Below, piece by piece: positions 25,680 through 33,897 of a DNA stretch of 64,000 nucleotides. A program made the translations under genes and the position numbers. This stretch comes from Nocardia vulneris (GTDB lineage Bacteria; Actinomycetota; Actinomycetes; Mycobacteriales; Mycobacteriaceae), in contig NZ_BDCI01000050.1 in NCBI RefSeq assembly GCF_001613425.1, positions 89,622-153,621 of the forward strand, read 5' to 3'. The notes under the pieces are model-generated. The model saw nothing but the letters and a program-made list of their open reading frames with translations. It was not told where the DNA came from and searched no databases. Each line of letters starts with the position of its first letter. The stretch's first letter is position 1.

Positions 25680-26162
25680 GTGCGGTTTCTCATGGTCGAC
25701 GCGATCACCGAAGTGGACGGCGGCCGCCGCGCCGTCGGCGTCAAGAACGCCGCGATGAGCGAGGACTACTTCGCCGACCACTTCCCGCAGCAGCCGATTC
25801 TGCCCGGCGTGCTGGTGCTGGAGGCGATGACCCAGCTGGCACGCTGGCTGGTGCTCACCCACAGCGAATTCCGCACCACGGTGGTGCTCAGCGCGGTGCA
25901 GCACAGCAAGTTCATCGACTTCGCGGTGCCCGGCGATCGGCTGACCGTCGAGGTGGACCGCATCGAGGGCGGGCACGGCGCGGGCCCGGGCCCCGGCGCG
26001 GAGCTGGACTTCCGGGGTGCCGCGCAGGCGCACGGCCGCAAGATCGCGACCGCGACCTTCCGCTGCCGGACCTACGCGCTCACCGAATTCGAGGATCCCG
26101 CGGCGACCCGCCGCCACTATCGAGTGCTGCGGCTCAACGGATCGAAGGTGAGCGGGCAATGA
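25680..26162 (+). CDS. FabA/FabZ-like hydroxyacyl-ACP dehydratase (active subunit)
   Basis: 160 aa from a GTG at 25680 with AGGAG upstream. The frame is open further upstream but that part overlaps the SDR gene. The hot-dog catalytic His34 lies in DHFPQQPILPG and Glu48 in LVLEAMTQ, as in FabZ. It would dehydrate beta-hydroxyacyl-ACP to the trans-2-enoyl thioester. Its closest relative in the window is the His-less protein at 21341, with which it aligns colinearly, so a heterodimer is likely. It overlaps the next KS-like gene by 4 bases. Confidence 0.9.
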   Translation: MRFLMVDAITEVDGGRRAVGVKNAAMSEDYFADHFPQQPILPGVLVLEAMTQLARWLVLTHSEFRTTVVLSAVQHSKFIDFAVPGDRLTVEVDRIEGGHGAGPGPGAELDFRGAAQAHGRKIATATFRCRTYALTEFEDPAATRRHYRVLRLNGSKVSGQ

Positions 26163-27442
26163 GGCATCGGGTGGCCGTCGTCGGCGCGGGCGTGCTGTCC
26201 TGCCTCGGTACCGACTATCGCCGGCAGTGGCGGCGAATCCTGGCGGCGGAGACCGGTTTACGGCGACGAGACGGCGACGGCCCGCCGGAGCTGGCCTATT
26301 TCGGCGCGGTGGACGATGCCGAGCACCCCGTCGCGCTCGCCGACCGCAAGCATCTCAAGCGCCTCACCAGGGCGTCCCGGCTGGGCGTGTACGCGGCCGA
26401 TCTGGCGATCGCCGACGCGGGCGCGGTGTTCCGGGCCGCCGCGCCGCCGCGGCGCGGAATCTATATGGGCTCCAACGAGAACGAGGACGAGAAGAACTAT
26501 CTCGACCGCTTCGCGCCGGTGCTGGCCGGTGCGCGACGCCCGGACGGCACCCTCGACTACACGCGGCTCGGCCAGGCGGCGCTGCGCCGGGCCAAACCCG
26601 ATTTCCTGCTCTCTGGCCTGCCCAACGCCGCCCTGTGCCAGATCACCATCCGGCACGAGATCTGCGGCGCGAACAGCACCTTGGTCGACGGCTCGGCCAT
26701 GGGACTGTGCGCGGTGGGCCGGGCCTTCCGTGCGGTGCGCGACGGCCGGGCCGACGTCGCGGTCTGCGGTGGCACCGACGCGGGCGCCGACGAATTCGCC
26801 CGCCTCGCGCTGCACGAGTTCGGGCTGACCTCGGCCTGCGCCGACGGTGCGCGCTCGGTTCGGCCGTACGACCGGCACCGGGACGGCTATATCTGCGCCG
26901 AGGGCGCGGCCGCCCTCGTCCTCGCCGATCTCGACCTGGCGCGGGCCAACGACGCGCACATCCTCGCCGAGATCGTCGGTTTCGGCGCCGCCACCGACCG
27001 GGGCCGCCCGCTGGCGCCCGACCCCGAGGGCAGCGGTGTGCGCGACGCGCTCGTACGGGCCGTGGCCGACGCTGCCATCGATCCCCGCGCGGTCGGCTAC
27101 ATCTATGGTCACGGCGATGCCACCGCGAGCGGCGATCGCTCCGAGCTGCACGGCATCGCGCAGGCGCTGGCGCGGCGAGACCGGTTGCGGCTCACCGGAA
27201 CCAAGGCCGCGACCGGGCACATGGGCCCGGCCACCGATGTCGCCGAGATGGCGTTCGCCTGTCTGAGTGTGCGGGACGGCGTCGTCGCGCCGACGCTCAA
27301 TCTCGGCGCGGCCGACGACGCGGCCCGCGCCGTCGAGATCGTCACGCATCGGCCGACCGCTCTGGACGCGCGGTTCGCGATCACGCTCAGCCGCAACGTG
27401 GACGGACCCGAGGTCGCCGCCGTGGTGCTCGGTAGCGCGTGA
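26159..27442 (+). CDS. Ketosynthase-like protein with Cys to Ser change (CLF 2)
   Basis: 427 aa, ATG overlapping the dehydratase stop. The ketosynthase fold is evident (VAVVGAGVLSCLGTDY, the LPNAALCQITIRHEICGANS region, TGTKAATGHMGP). The nucleophile position reads VDGSAMGLCAVG, placing Ser179 where the Cys should be. Unlike CLF1 it keeps both His-containing motifs (YGHGDATASGDRSE and TGHMGP). It may be a chain-length factor for KS2 (21826), or a decarboxylase-like or priming partner. The C-terminal NSFGFGG motif is replaced by TLSRNVDGPEV, which is also typical of CLF-type proteins. Confidence 0.82.
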   Translation: MRHRVAVVGAGVLSCLGTDYRRQWRRILAAETGLRRRDGDGPPELAYFGAVDDAEHPVALADRKHLKRLTRASRLGVYAADLAIADAGAVFRAAAPPRRGIYMGSNENEDEKNYLDRFAPVLAGARRPDGTLDYTRLGQAALRRAKPDFLLSGLPNAALCQITIRHEICGANSTLVDGSAMGLCAVGRAFRAVRDGRADVAVCGGTDAGADEFARLALHEFGLTSACADGARSVRPYDRHRDGYICAEGAAALVLADLDLARANDAHILAEIVGFGAATDRGRPLAPDPEGSGVRDALVRAVADAAIDPRAVGYIYGHGDATASGDRSELHGIAQALARRDRLRLTGTKAATGHMGPATDVAEMAFACLSVRDGVVAPTLNLGAADDAARAVEIVTHRPTALDARFAITLSRNVDGPEVAAVVLGSA

Positions 27443-27482
27443 GCCCCGCACGGTGGCCTGCGAAACGGACGAAAGGCGAAGT

Positions 27483-28238
<756 letters not shown>

Positions 28239-28263
28239 GCTCAGACGACTAGGAGATGCTCTC

Positions 28264-29085
28264 GTGCGCACCGTGATCGAGGAAACCCGCGACATCTACG
28301 ACCTGACCCACCGGCAGATCACGCTCACGCCGTCCGGGCAGGCCATGATGGCCTATCTCTGGCAGGACCGGGGCGGCTATGTCGGCCAGCTGAGCTGGAC
28401 CACCCGCGATCAGCTGCGCGAGATCGCGCACACCGCGGGCTTGGCGCCGGGCCAGACCGTGCTCGATCTCTGCTGCGGCACCGGCGGTATCGCGCGCTAC
28501 CTCGCCGAGACGACCGGTGCCACGCTCACCGGCCTCGACTACTCCGAGCCCGCGATCGAGATCGCCCGCCGCGCCCCCGCCGCGGTCCCGATCCGGTTCG
28601 ACCACGGGGATGCCCGCGAACTGCCCTACGCCGCCGCCACATTCGACGCTGTGGTGAGCGTGGACAGTCTGGTCATCGTGCCGGACCGGCACCGCGTGCT
28701 CACCGAATGCGCCAGGGTGCTGAAACCCGGCGGCCGCCTGGCTTTCACCGACGAGGTGCTCACCGGTCCGATCCCGCGCGACCCGGCGACGTTGCGCGCC
28801 TTGACCGTCTACGGTCGCCTGTTCGCGCAGACACCGGCCGGCTATCGGCGGCTGCTCGCGCACGCCGGATTCACCGATATCGAGGTCCAGGACAGCACCG
28901 AGATGTTCGTCGCGATCAACGAGCGCTGGGCCGAATCGTATCGGCGCTTCGCGGTGCAGGGCCGCGAGATCCTGGGCGACAAGCTGTTCGAGGACGGACT
29001 CGGCTTCTTCGAGACGCTCGCCGCGCAGGGGGCGGCGGGCCGGCTCGGACAGGTTCGCGTCCACGCCACACGCCGGACCGGGTAG
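28264..29085 (+). CDS. Class I SAM-dependent methyltransferase 2
   Basis: 273 aa from a GTG at 28264 with AGGAG ten bases upstream. The frame is open to 28216 but that start would overlap the reductase. It has the SAM-binding motif VLDLCCGTGGIARYL, followed by LTGLDYS and FDAVVSVDSLVIVPD, typical of UbiE/sterol-type methyltransferases. The C-terminal region contains GRLAFTDEVLTGPIP. Such enzymes methylate carbon or oxygen of polyketides and lipids. It precedes the ABC transporter genes and is not closely similar to the methyltransferase at 15760. Confidence 0.88.
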   Translation: MRTVIEETRDIYDLTHRQITLTPSGQAMMAYLWQDRGGYVGQLSWTTRDQLREIAHTAGLAPGQTVLDLCCGTGGIARYLAETTGATLTGLDYSEPAIEIARRAPAAVPIRFDHGDARELPYAAATFDAVVSVDSLVIVPDRHRVLTECARVLKPGGRLAFTDEVLTGPIPRDPATLRALTVYGRLFAQTPAGYRRLLAHAGFTDIEVQDSTEMFVAINERWAESYRRFAVQGREILGDKLFEDGLGFFETLAAQGAAGRLGQVRVHATRRTG

Positions 29086-29088
29086 TCG

Positions 29089-29847
29089 ATGACCCGCTCC
29101 CCCGGCCCCGATCACCGCGCGACCACCATGCCCTCGGCCACCACACTCGCGGTGCTGCACGGTGTTTCGAAGACCTTCGGCAGTGCGGACACGGCCGTGC
29201 ACGCGCTGGCCGAGTGTGACCTGACCATCGCGGCGGGCGAATTGCTCGTCGTGCTGGGCCCTTCGGGCTCGGGCAAGACCACGCTGCTCAATGTGCTCGG
29301 CGGGATCGAGACCCCGACCACCGGGGTGATCAGCATCGACGGGCACACCCTCACCGACCTGGACGCGAAGGGCATGGCGGGGCTGCGCCGCACCGCGCTG
29401 AGTTTCGTCTACCAGTTCTTCAACCTCGTGCCGACGCTCACGGTGGCCGAGAACATCGCCGTGCTGGCCGAATTGACCGGCGGACCGGTCGGCGCCCGGG
29501 TACACGACGTGTTGACCCAGGTCGGCTTGGCCGATTGCGCGGATCGTTTCCCGGCCCAGCTCTCGGGCGGTCAGCAGCAGCGGGTCGCGATCGCGCGGGC
29601 GCTGGTGAACCGGCCGCGGCTGCTGCTGTGCGACGAACCGACGGGCGCGCTGGACCTCGACACCGGACGCAGCGTGCTGGCCCTGCTGCAACGCCTCTGC
29701 CACCGGGCCGACCACGCAGTCGTGCTCGTCACGCACAACCAGGCGATCGCCGCCATCGCCGACCGGGTGCTGCGCATGCGGTCCGGGCGGATCGTCGCCG
29801 ACCTCCAACAGGCCGCTCCCCTGCCCGCCGACGAGGTCACCTGGTGA
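29089..29847 (+). CDS. ABC transporter ATP-binding protein (LolD/MacB type)
   Basis: 252 aa. Walker A GPSGSGKTTLLN, signature LSGGQQQRVAIARAL, Walker B LLLCDEPTGALD and the H-loop (VVLVTHN) are complete. The sequence belongs to the group that pairs with FtsX-like permeases. It is coupled to the permease by a 4-base overlap. In this cluster it is expected to power export of the product or of a lipid intermediate. Cytoplasmic, membrane-associated. Confidence 0.94.
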   Translation: MTRSPGPDHRATTMPSATTLAVLHGVSKTFGSADTAVHALAECDLTIAAGELLVVLGPSGSGKTTLLNVLGGIETPTTGVISIDGHTLTDLDAKGMAGLRRTALSFVYQFFNLVPTLTVAENIAVLAELTGGPVGARVHDVLTQVGLADCADRFPAQLSGGQQQRVAIARALVNRPRLLLCDEPTGALDLDTGRSVLALLQRLCHRADHAVVLVTHNQAIAAIADRVLRMRSGRIVADLQQAAPLPADEVTW

Positions 29848-32201
29848 CCCGGCATCCGACACTGCACCGGAAACTGTTGCGCGACATCCGCGCCCAGTGG
29901 CCACAGTTCGCCGCGCAGACGATGATCATCATGCTCGGCGTGGCGCTGTTCACCGCGTCCTACGGGGCCTACCGGAATTTGAACGCCTCCTACGACGGCA
30001 CCTTCGAGACGGAACGTTTCGCCGATGTCTGGGTGAGCGGCGGGGACACGGCCGCACTCGCGGCCGCGGCGAACGCCCTGCCGGGGGTCGCGGATGCGGT
30101 CGTGCGCGCGCAGGTCGATCTGCCGCTGCGGGTCGGGGCGGACAAGCTGCGCGGCCGCGTCGTCGGCCTGCCCGCCGACCGGCCGCCCGCGGTGAATGCC
30201 CCGACGCTGCTGTCCGGGCACTACCCGGGCGCGAACGAGGTCCTGGTCGAACACCATATGGCCGAGCACTTCGGGTTACGCAGCGGCGCAACGCTGTCCG
30301 TGCTCGGGCCCGGCGGGTGGCGCGAGGTGACCGTCGCCGGCGTGGCCTCCTCGGCCGAATACCTCTGGCCCGCGCGCAGCCGCCGCGACATGTTCCCGCT
30401 GCCAGATAATTTCGGCGTCCTCTTCGCCGCAGCGCCGCTGGCGACCGCGCTGGCCGGCGGCGCCGCCGAGCAAGTGCTGCTCCGCTTCGCCGAACCGCCG
30501 AGTTCCGACGCGCTCACCCGCATTCGGGAACTGGCCGCCGCGCACGGCGCGACGGAGGTGCTCACCCGGGCGGAACAACCGTCGAACTGGTTGCTGCGCA
30601 TGGATATCGACGCCTTCGGTCAGCTCGCCTATCTGTTTCCGCTGCTGTTCTCGAGTGTCGCCGGTCTGGTGTCGTATGTGCTGCTGCACCGGCGGGTGCG
30701 GGCCGAGCGCCCGGTGATCGGCGTGCTGCTGGCCGGCGGCGTGTCGCGCGCGACGCTGCTGTGGCACTACCTGCAGTACGGGATCGTGGCGGGACTGGCC
30801 GGCGCATTCGGCGGAATCCTGGTGGGGCTCGCCGGATCCGGCGCGTTGAGCCGGGTCTACCTCCGGGCGATCGACCTGCCCGCGTCCGCGGCGGTCGTCG
30901 AGGTCGCGCCGATCACCCTGATCGGCGCGCTGCTGTTCGGTGTCGCGGCGGGCGCACTCGGCGCGCTCGCCCCAGCCCTACTCGCCTTCCGCACACCGCC
31001 CGCGGCGGCGATGCGCGGCACCCCGCCGCCGGGGCCGGGCCGAATCAGCCTGCTGGAGCAGGTGATTCCGGTGTTGCGCCGGCTACCGGCCCGCTGGCTG
31101 CTGGTACTGCGCGCGATCGGGCGCAGTCCGCGGCGCACCTGGAGCACCGTGCTCGGCACCGCGCTGTCCCTGGTGGTCATGCTCACCTCGTGGACGATGC
31201 TCGACACCATGACCGAGGCGTTGGACGTGTCCTTCCATCAGGTGCAAACCGCCGACGCACGAGTCGATTTCACCGTCCCGGTCGACCAGCGCCGCCTCGC
31301 CGAGCTCACCGGGGCCGCGGGTGTCGCCGCCGCCGAACCGATGGTGCAGCTGCCGATCACCCTCGCCGCGAACCGCGCCACCTATGCGACCGTGCTGATC
31401 GCGCTGCCGCGTGACACCACGATGCACGGACTGCGGCCGGTGCCGGGGAGCCCGGCCGTCCGGCCGGAGCGCGGCCTGCTGGTCGGCAAGGGCGTCCGGC
31501 AGCTGCTCGGCGTCTCGACCGGCGACCTCGTCGAGGTCGAAGTGCCTGGCGCGCAAGCGGTTCGCGTGCCGATCGCGGGGGTGCTGGACGAACCGATCGG
31601 CACCTTCGCCTATTGCACGCTCGAGCAGCTCGATGCGCTTGCCGGTGCGCCGGTGCCGATCAACTCCGCCCTGCTTCGCCTCGCACCGCACGCCGACCCC
31701 GACCAGGTCCGGCGTGCACTGTCCGAGCGGCCCGGTGTCGCGGCCTACGAGGATCTCGACGAGGTGAACCGGTTGATCGACCGGTACGCCGGATTCTTCT
31801 TCGTGTTCATCGGCGTGATGCTGGCCCTGGGCGGGCTGATGGCGTTCGCGATCATCTTCACCACCATGTCGATCAATATCGTCGAGCGGCGGCGCGAGGT
31901 CGGCGTACTGCGTGCCGGAGGGATGCCGCACGGCATGCTCGCGCGCCTGATCACCGGGGAGAACCTGCTGCTGACCCTGCTCGGCATCGGGCCGGGCCTG
32001 GTGCTCGGGGTGCTCGGCGGGCACAGCTTCCTGTCCACCTACGCCAACGACCAGTTCCAGCTGGATCTGGTGGTCCGCCCCGGCACGCTCGGCAGCGCGG
32101 CACTGGTCGTGCTGTGCGTGGCGACCGTGTCGCTGCTGCCCGGACTGCGGGCCGTGCGCGGCCTCGACCTCGCCGCGGTGCTGCGCGAACGATCCGATTG
32201 A
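29844..32201 (+). CDS. FtsX-like ABC transporter permease
   Basis: 785 aa, GTG start overlapping the ATPase stop. The N-terminus has one transmembrane segment followed by a large extracytoplasmic MacB-PCD-like domain, then a central block of three hydrophobic segments, a second extracellular domain and a C-terminal block of transmembrane segments with the FtsX motif (INIVERRREVGVLRAGGM). This double FtsX architecture is common in actinobacterial exporters of lipids and lipid-like natural products. Together with the ATPase it should form an exporter at the cytoplasmic membrane. Confidence 0.92.
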   Translation: MTRHPTLHRKLLRDIRAQWPQFAAQTMIIMLGVALFTASYGAYRNLNASYDGTFETERFADVWVSGGDTAALAAAANALPGVADAVVRAQVDLPLRVGADKLRGRVVGLPADRPPAVNAPTLLSGHYPGANEVLVEHHMAEHFGLRSGATLSVLGPGGWREVTVAGVASSAEYLWPARSRRDMFPLPDNFGVLFAAAPLATALAGGAAEQVLLRFAEPPSSDALTRIRELAAAHGATEVLTRAEQPSNWLLRMDIDAFGQLAYLFPLLFSSVAGLVSYVLLHRRVRAERPVIGVLLAGGVSRATLLWHYLQYGIVAGLAGAFGGILVGLAGSGALSRVYLRAIDLPASAAVVEVAPITLIGALLFGVAAGALGALAPALLAFRTPPAAAMRGTPPPGPGRISLLEQVIPVLRRLPARWLLVLRAIGRSPRRTWSTVLGTALSLVVMLTSWTMLDTMTEALDVSFHQVQTADARVDFTVPVDQRRLAELTGAAGVAAAEPMVQLPITLAANRATYATVLIALPRDTTMHGLRPVPGSPAVRPERGLLVGKGVRQLLGVSTGDLVEVEVPGAQAVRVPIAGVLDEPIGTFAYCTLEQLDALAGAPVPINSALLRLAPHADPDQVRRALSERPGVAAYEDLDEVNRLIDRYAGFFFVFIGVMLALGGLMAFAIIFTTMSINIVERRREVGVLRAGGMPHGMLARLITGENLLLTLLGIGPGLVLGVLGGHSFLSTYANDQFQLDLVVRPGTLGSAALVVLCVATVSLLPGLRAVRGLDLAAVLRERSD

Positions 32202-32220
32202 GTCGCCAGGAGGTGCGCTG

Positions 32221-32925
32221 ATGAACCATTCCGCCTTCGTCACCGGTGGTAATCGCGGGATCGGGCTGGCCATCGCCCGTGAGCTCGCGCGCGGCGGCAA
32301 ACCGGTGGCGGTCTCGATGCGCAAGGGCGCGCCGCCCGACGGATTGTTCGGCGTCGCTTGCGATGTCACCGACGAACAGCAGGTCGACGCGGCGTTCGCG
32401 CTGATCGAACAGGAGCTCGGACCCGTCGATGTGCTGGTCGCCAACGCGGGCATCACCAGGGACGTACTGCTGGCGGCGATGACCGAGGACGAGTTCGCGT
32501 CGGTGGTGGACACCAACCTGGTCGGCGCGTTCCGGGTGATCAACCGGGCGGCGCGGACCATGATCCGGCAGCGGCGCGGCCGGATCATCCTGGTGTCGTC
32601 GGTGACGGCGCTGCTCGGCTCGGCGGGGCAGACGAACTACGCCGCCTCCAAGGCGGGCCTGATCGGGCTGGCCCGGTCGCTGGTGCGGGAACTGGGCGCG
32701 CGCAACATCACGGTCAATGTGGTCGCCCCCGGATTCGTGGACACCGATATGACCGCGTCGCTCACCCCGCAGTGGCGCGCCGAGGTCACCAAGAAGATTC
32801 CGCTCGGCCGGATCGCCGCGGCCGCCGAGATCGCCAGGGTGGTGGGGTTTCTCGCCGGTGCGGACGCGGGCTACATCACCGGCGCGGTGATTCCGGTGGA
32901 CGGCGGACTCGGCATGGGCCACTGA
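32221..32925 (+). CDS. 3-oxoacyl-ACP reductase (FabG/MabA-like)
   Basis: 234 aa, ATG preceded by AGGAGG. Motifs are VTGGNRGIGLAIA, VANAGITRD, LVSSVTALLGSAGQ and NYAASKAGLIG (catalytic Tyr and Lys of YxxxK), and NVVAPGFVDTDMT. The sequence looks like mycobacterial FabG1/MabA, which acts on long-chain beta-ketoacyl-ACP. It is the second ketoreductase of the cluster and ends the plus-strand operon. Its 3' end overlaps the convergent LuxR gene by 55 bp. It lies 19 bp after the permease stop. Confidence 0.92.
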   Translation: MNHSAFVTGGNRGIGLAIARELARGGKPVAVSMRKGAPPDGLFGVACDVTDEQQVDAAFALIEQELGPVDVLVANAGITRDVLLAAMTEDEFASVVDTNLVGAFRVINRAARTMIRQRRGRIILVSSVTALLGSAGQTNYAASKAGLIGLARSLVRELGARNITVNVVAPGFVDTDMTASLTPQWRAEVTKKIPLGRIAAAAEIARVVGFLAGADAGYITGAVIPVDGGLGMGH

Positions 32926-33746
32926 CGGCCACTGCGCAGCGCGGCACGGTCGTCGTCGTGCCCGTTGCCCGCGGCGCCGGCCTCGAGCAGCGCGATCAAA
33001 CCGGTCTCGTAGGCCACCGCGACGGCCTGCCCACGCGTGCCGACCGCCAGCTTCTGCAGCACGTGATGCACGTGGCTGCGCACGGTGGTCGCCGAAACCG
33101 AGAGTTGCCGGGCGATTTCGGCATTCGAGCGGCCGTGCGCGAGCAGCCCGAGCACCTCGGCCTCGCGCCGGGTCAGGCTGCCGGCCACCTGCATATCGGA
33201 GTTGCGCGCCACCGCGGGCGCGACGACGTGGTCGAGGCCGCCGACGATCTGCGGCGGCACCACGAGCCGGTTGCCGACCGCCACCACCCGGATGGCGCAC
33301 AGCAGCTCGAACGGCGAGCAGCCCGAGGAGAGCAGTCCCCGCACGCCCGCACGCACCAGCTTGACCGCACGCGCGACGTCTTCCTCCGCCATCACCATTA
33401 TCACCTTCGCGGCCGCGACGAGCTCGGCCAGGCGGTGCTTTCCTTCGACGGCGCCGACGAGCAGCACGACGTCGGGTGCGTGCGCCCGGACGGCCCCGAG
33501 CAGGGCGTGGCCGCCCGAAACGTCGTCCACCACATCGATATCCGGCTCACGGTCGAACTGGGCGCACAGCCCTCTGCGCATCAGGGCGCTGTCCGCGCAG
33601 ACCACGACACGGATGGTCACCTGCCGGTGCGCCGCGGCGCCGGAGCCGCGGCCCTCGTTCACCGCCGGAACAGGGACGAGTGGCGCGAGTGTGCCGCGCG
33701 ATTGCGGTGCGGCGTGATCTGCTGGATCGGTTCCATTGCGTGACAA
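32871..33746 (-). CDS. LuxR-family regulator with degenerate receiver domain
   Basis: 291 aa from a TTG at 33746; a GTG at 33620 would remove a ~42-residue disordered extension and is an alternative start. The C-terminal LuxR helix-turn-helix is clear (SLTRREAEVLGLLAHGRSN, then EIARQLSVSATTVRSHVHHV). The N-terminal part has the NarL-type receiver fold, but the phosphoacceptor Asp is missing (VVLLVGAVEG), and the conserved Lys near GVRGLLSSG is also absent. It is thus probably a pseudo-receiver that responds to a ligand or partner. It is convergent with the fabG-like gene and may regulate the cluster. Confidence 0.82.
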   Translation of the reverse strand: MSRNGTDPADHAAPQSRGTLAPLVPVPAVNEGRGSGAAAHRQVTIRVVVCADSALMRRGLCAQFDREPDIDVVDDVSGGHALLGAVRAHAPDVVLLVGAVEGKHRLAELVAAAKVIMVMAEEDVARAVKLVRAGVRGLLSSGCSPFELLCAIRVVAVGNRLVVPPQIVGGLDHVVAPAVARNSDMQVAGSLTRREAEVLGLLAHGRSNAEIARQLSVSATTVRSHVHHVLQKLAVGTRGQAVAVAYETGLIALLEAGAAGNGHDDDRAALRSGRQWPMPSPPSTGITAPVM

Positions 33747-33779
33747 GACATCTCACGCTCCCATCATTCCCAGCGAATG

Positions 33780-33897
33780 TTCACCAGGGTAGCACGTAAA
33801 CAGTTCGACCATCGCTTTGTTCCACTGACGATGGAATGTACAAATCAACGATTTTATCTGTGCACGTTGTCGTTTCACCGGACGCGATAATCCGTTC
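33780..33897. promoter_or_regulatory. AT-richer intergenic region with TTCCA inverted repeat
   Basis: The gap between the LuxR gene start and the end of the fused aminotransferase gene is AT-richer than its surroundings and probably contains the LuxR promoter. Half-sites TTCCA (33820-33824) and TGGAA (33832-33836) are separated by seven bases and could be a regulator site. No standard -10/-35 pair is clear. No gene was seen here. Confidence 0.3.
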
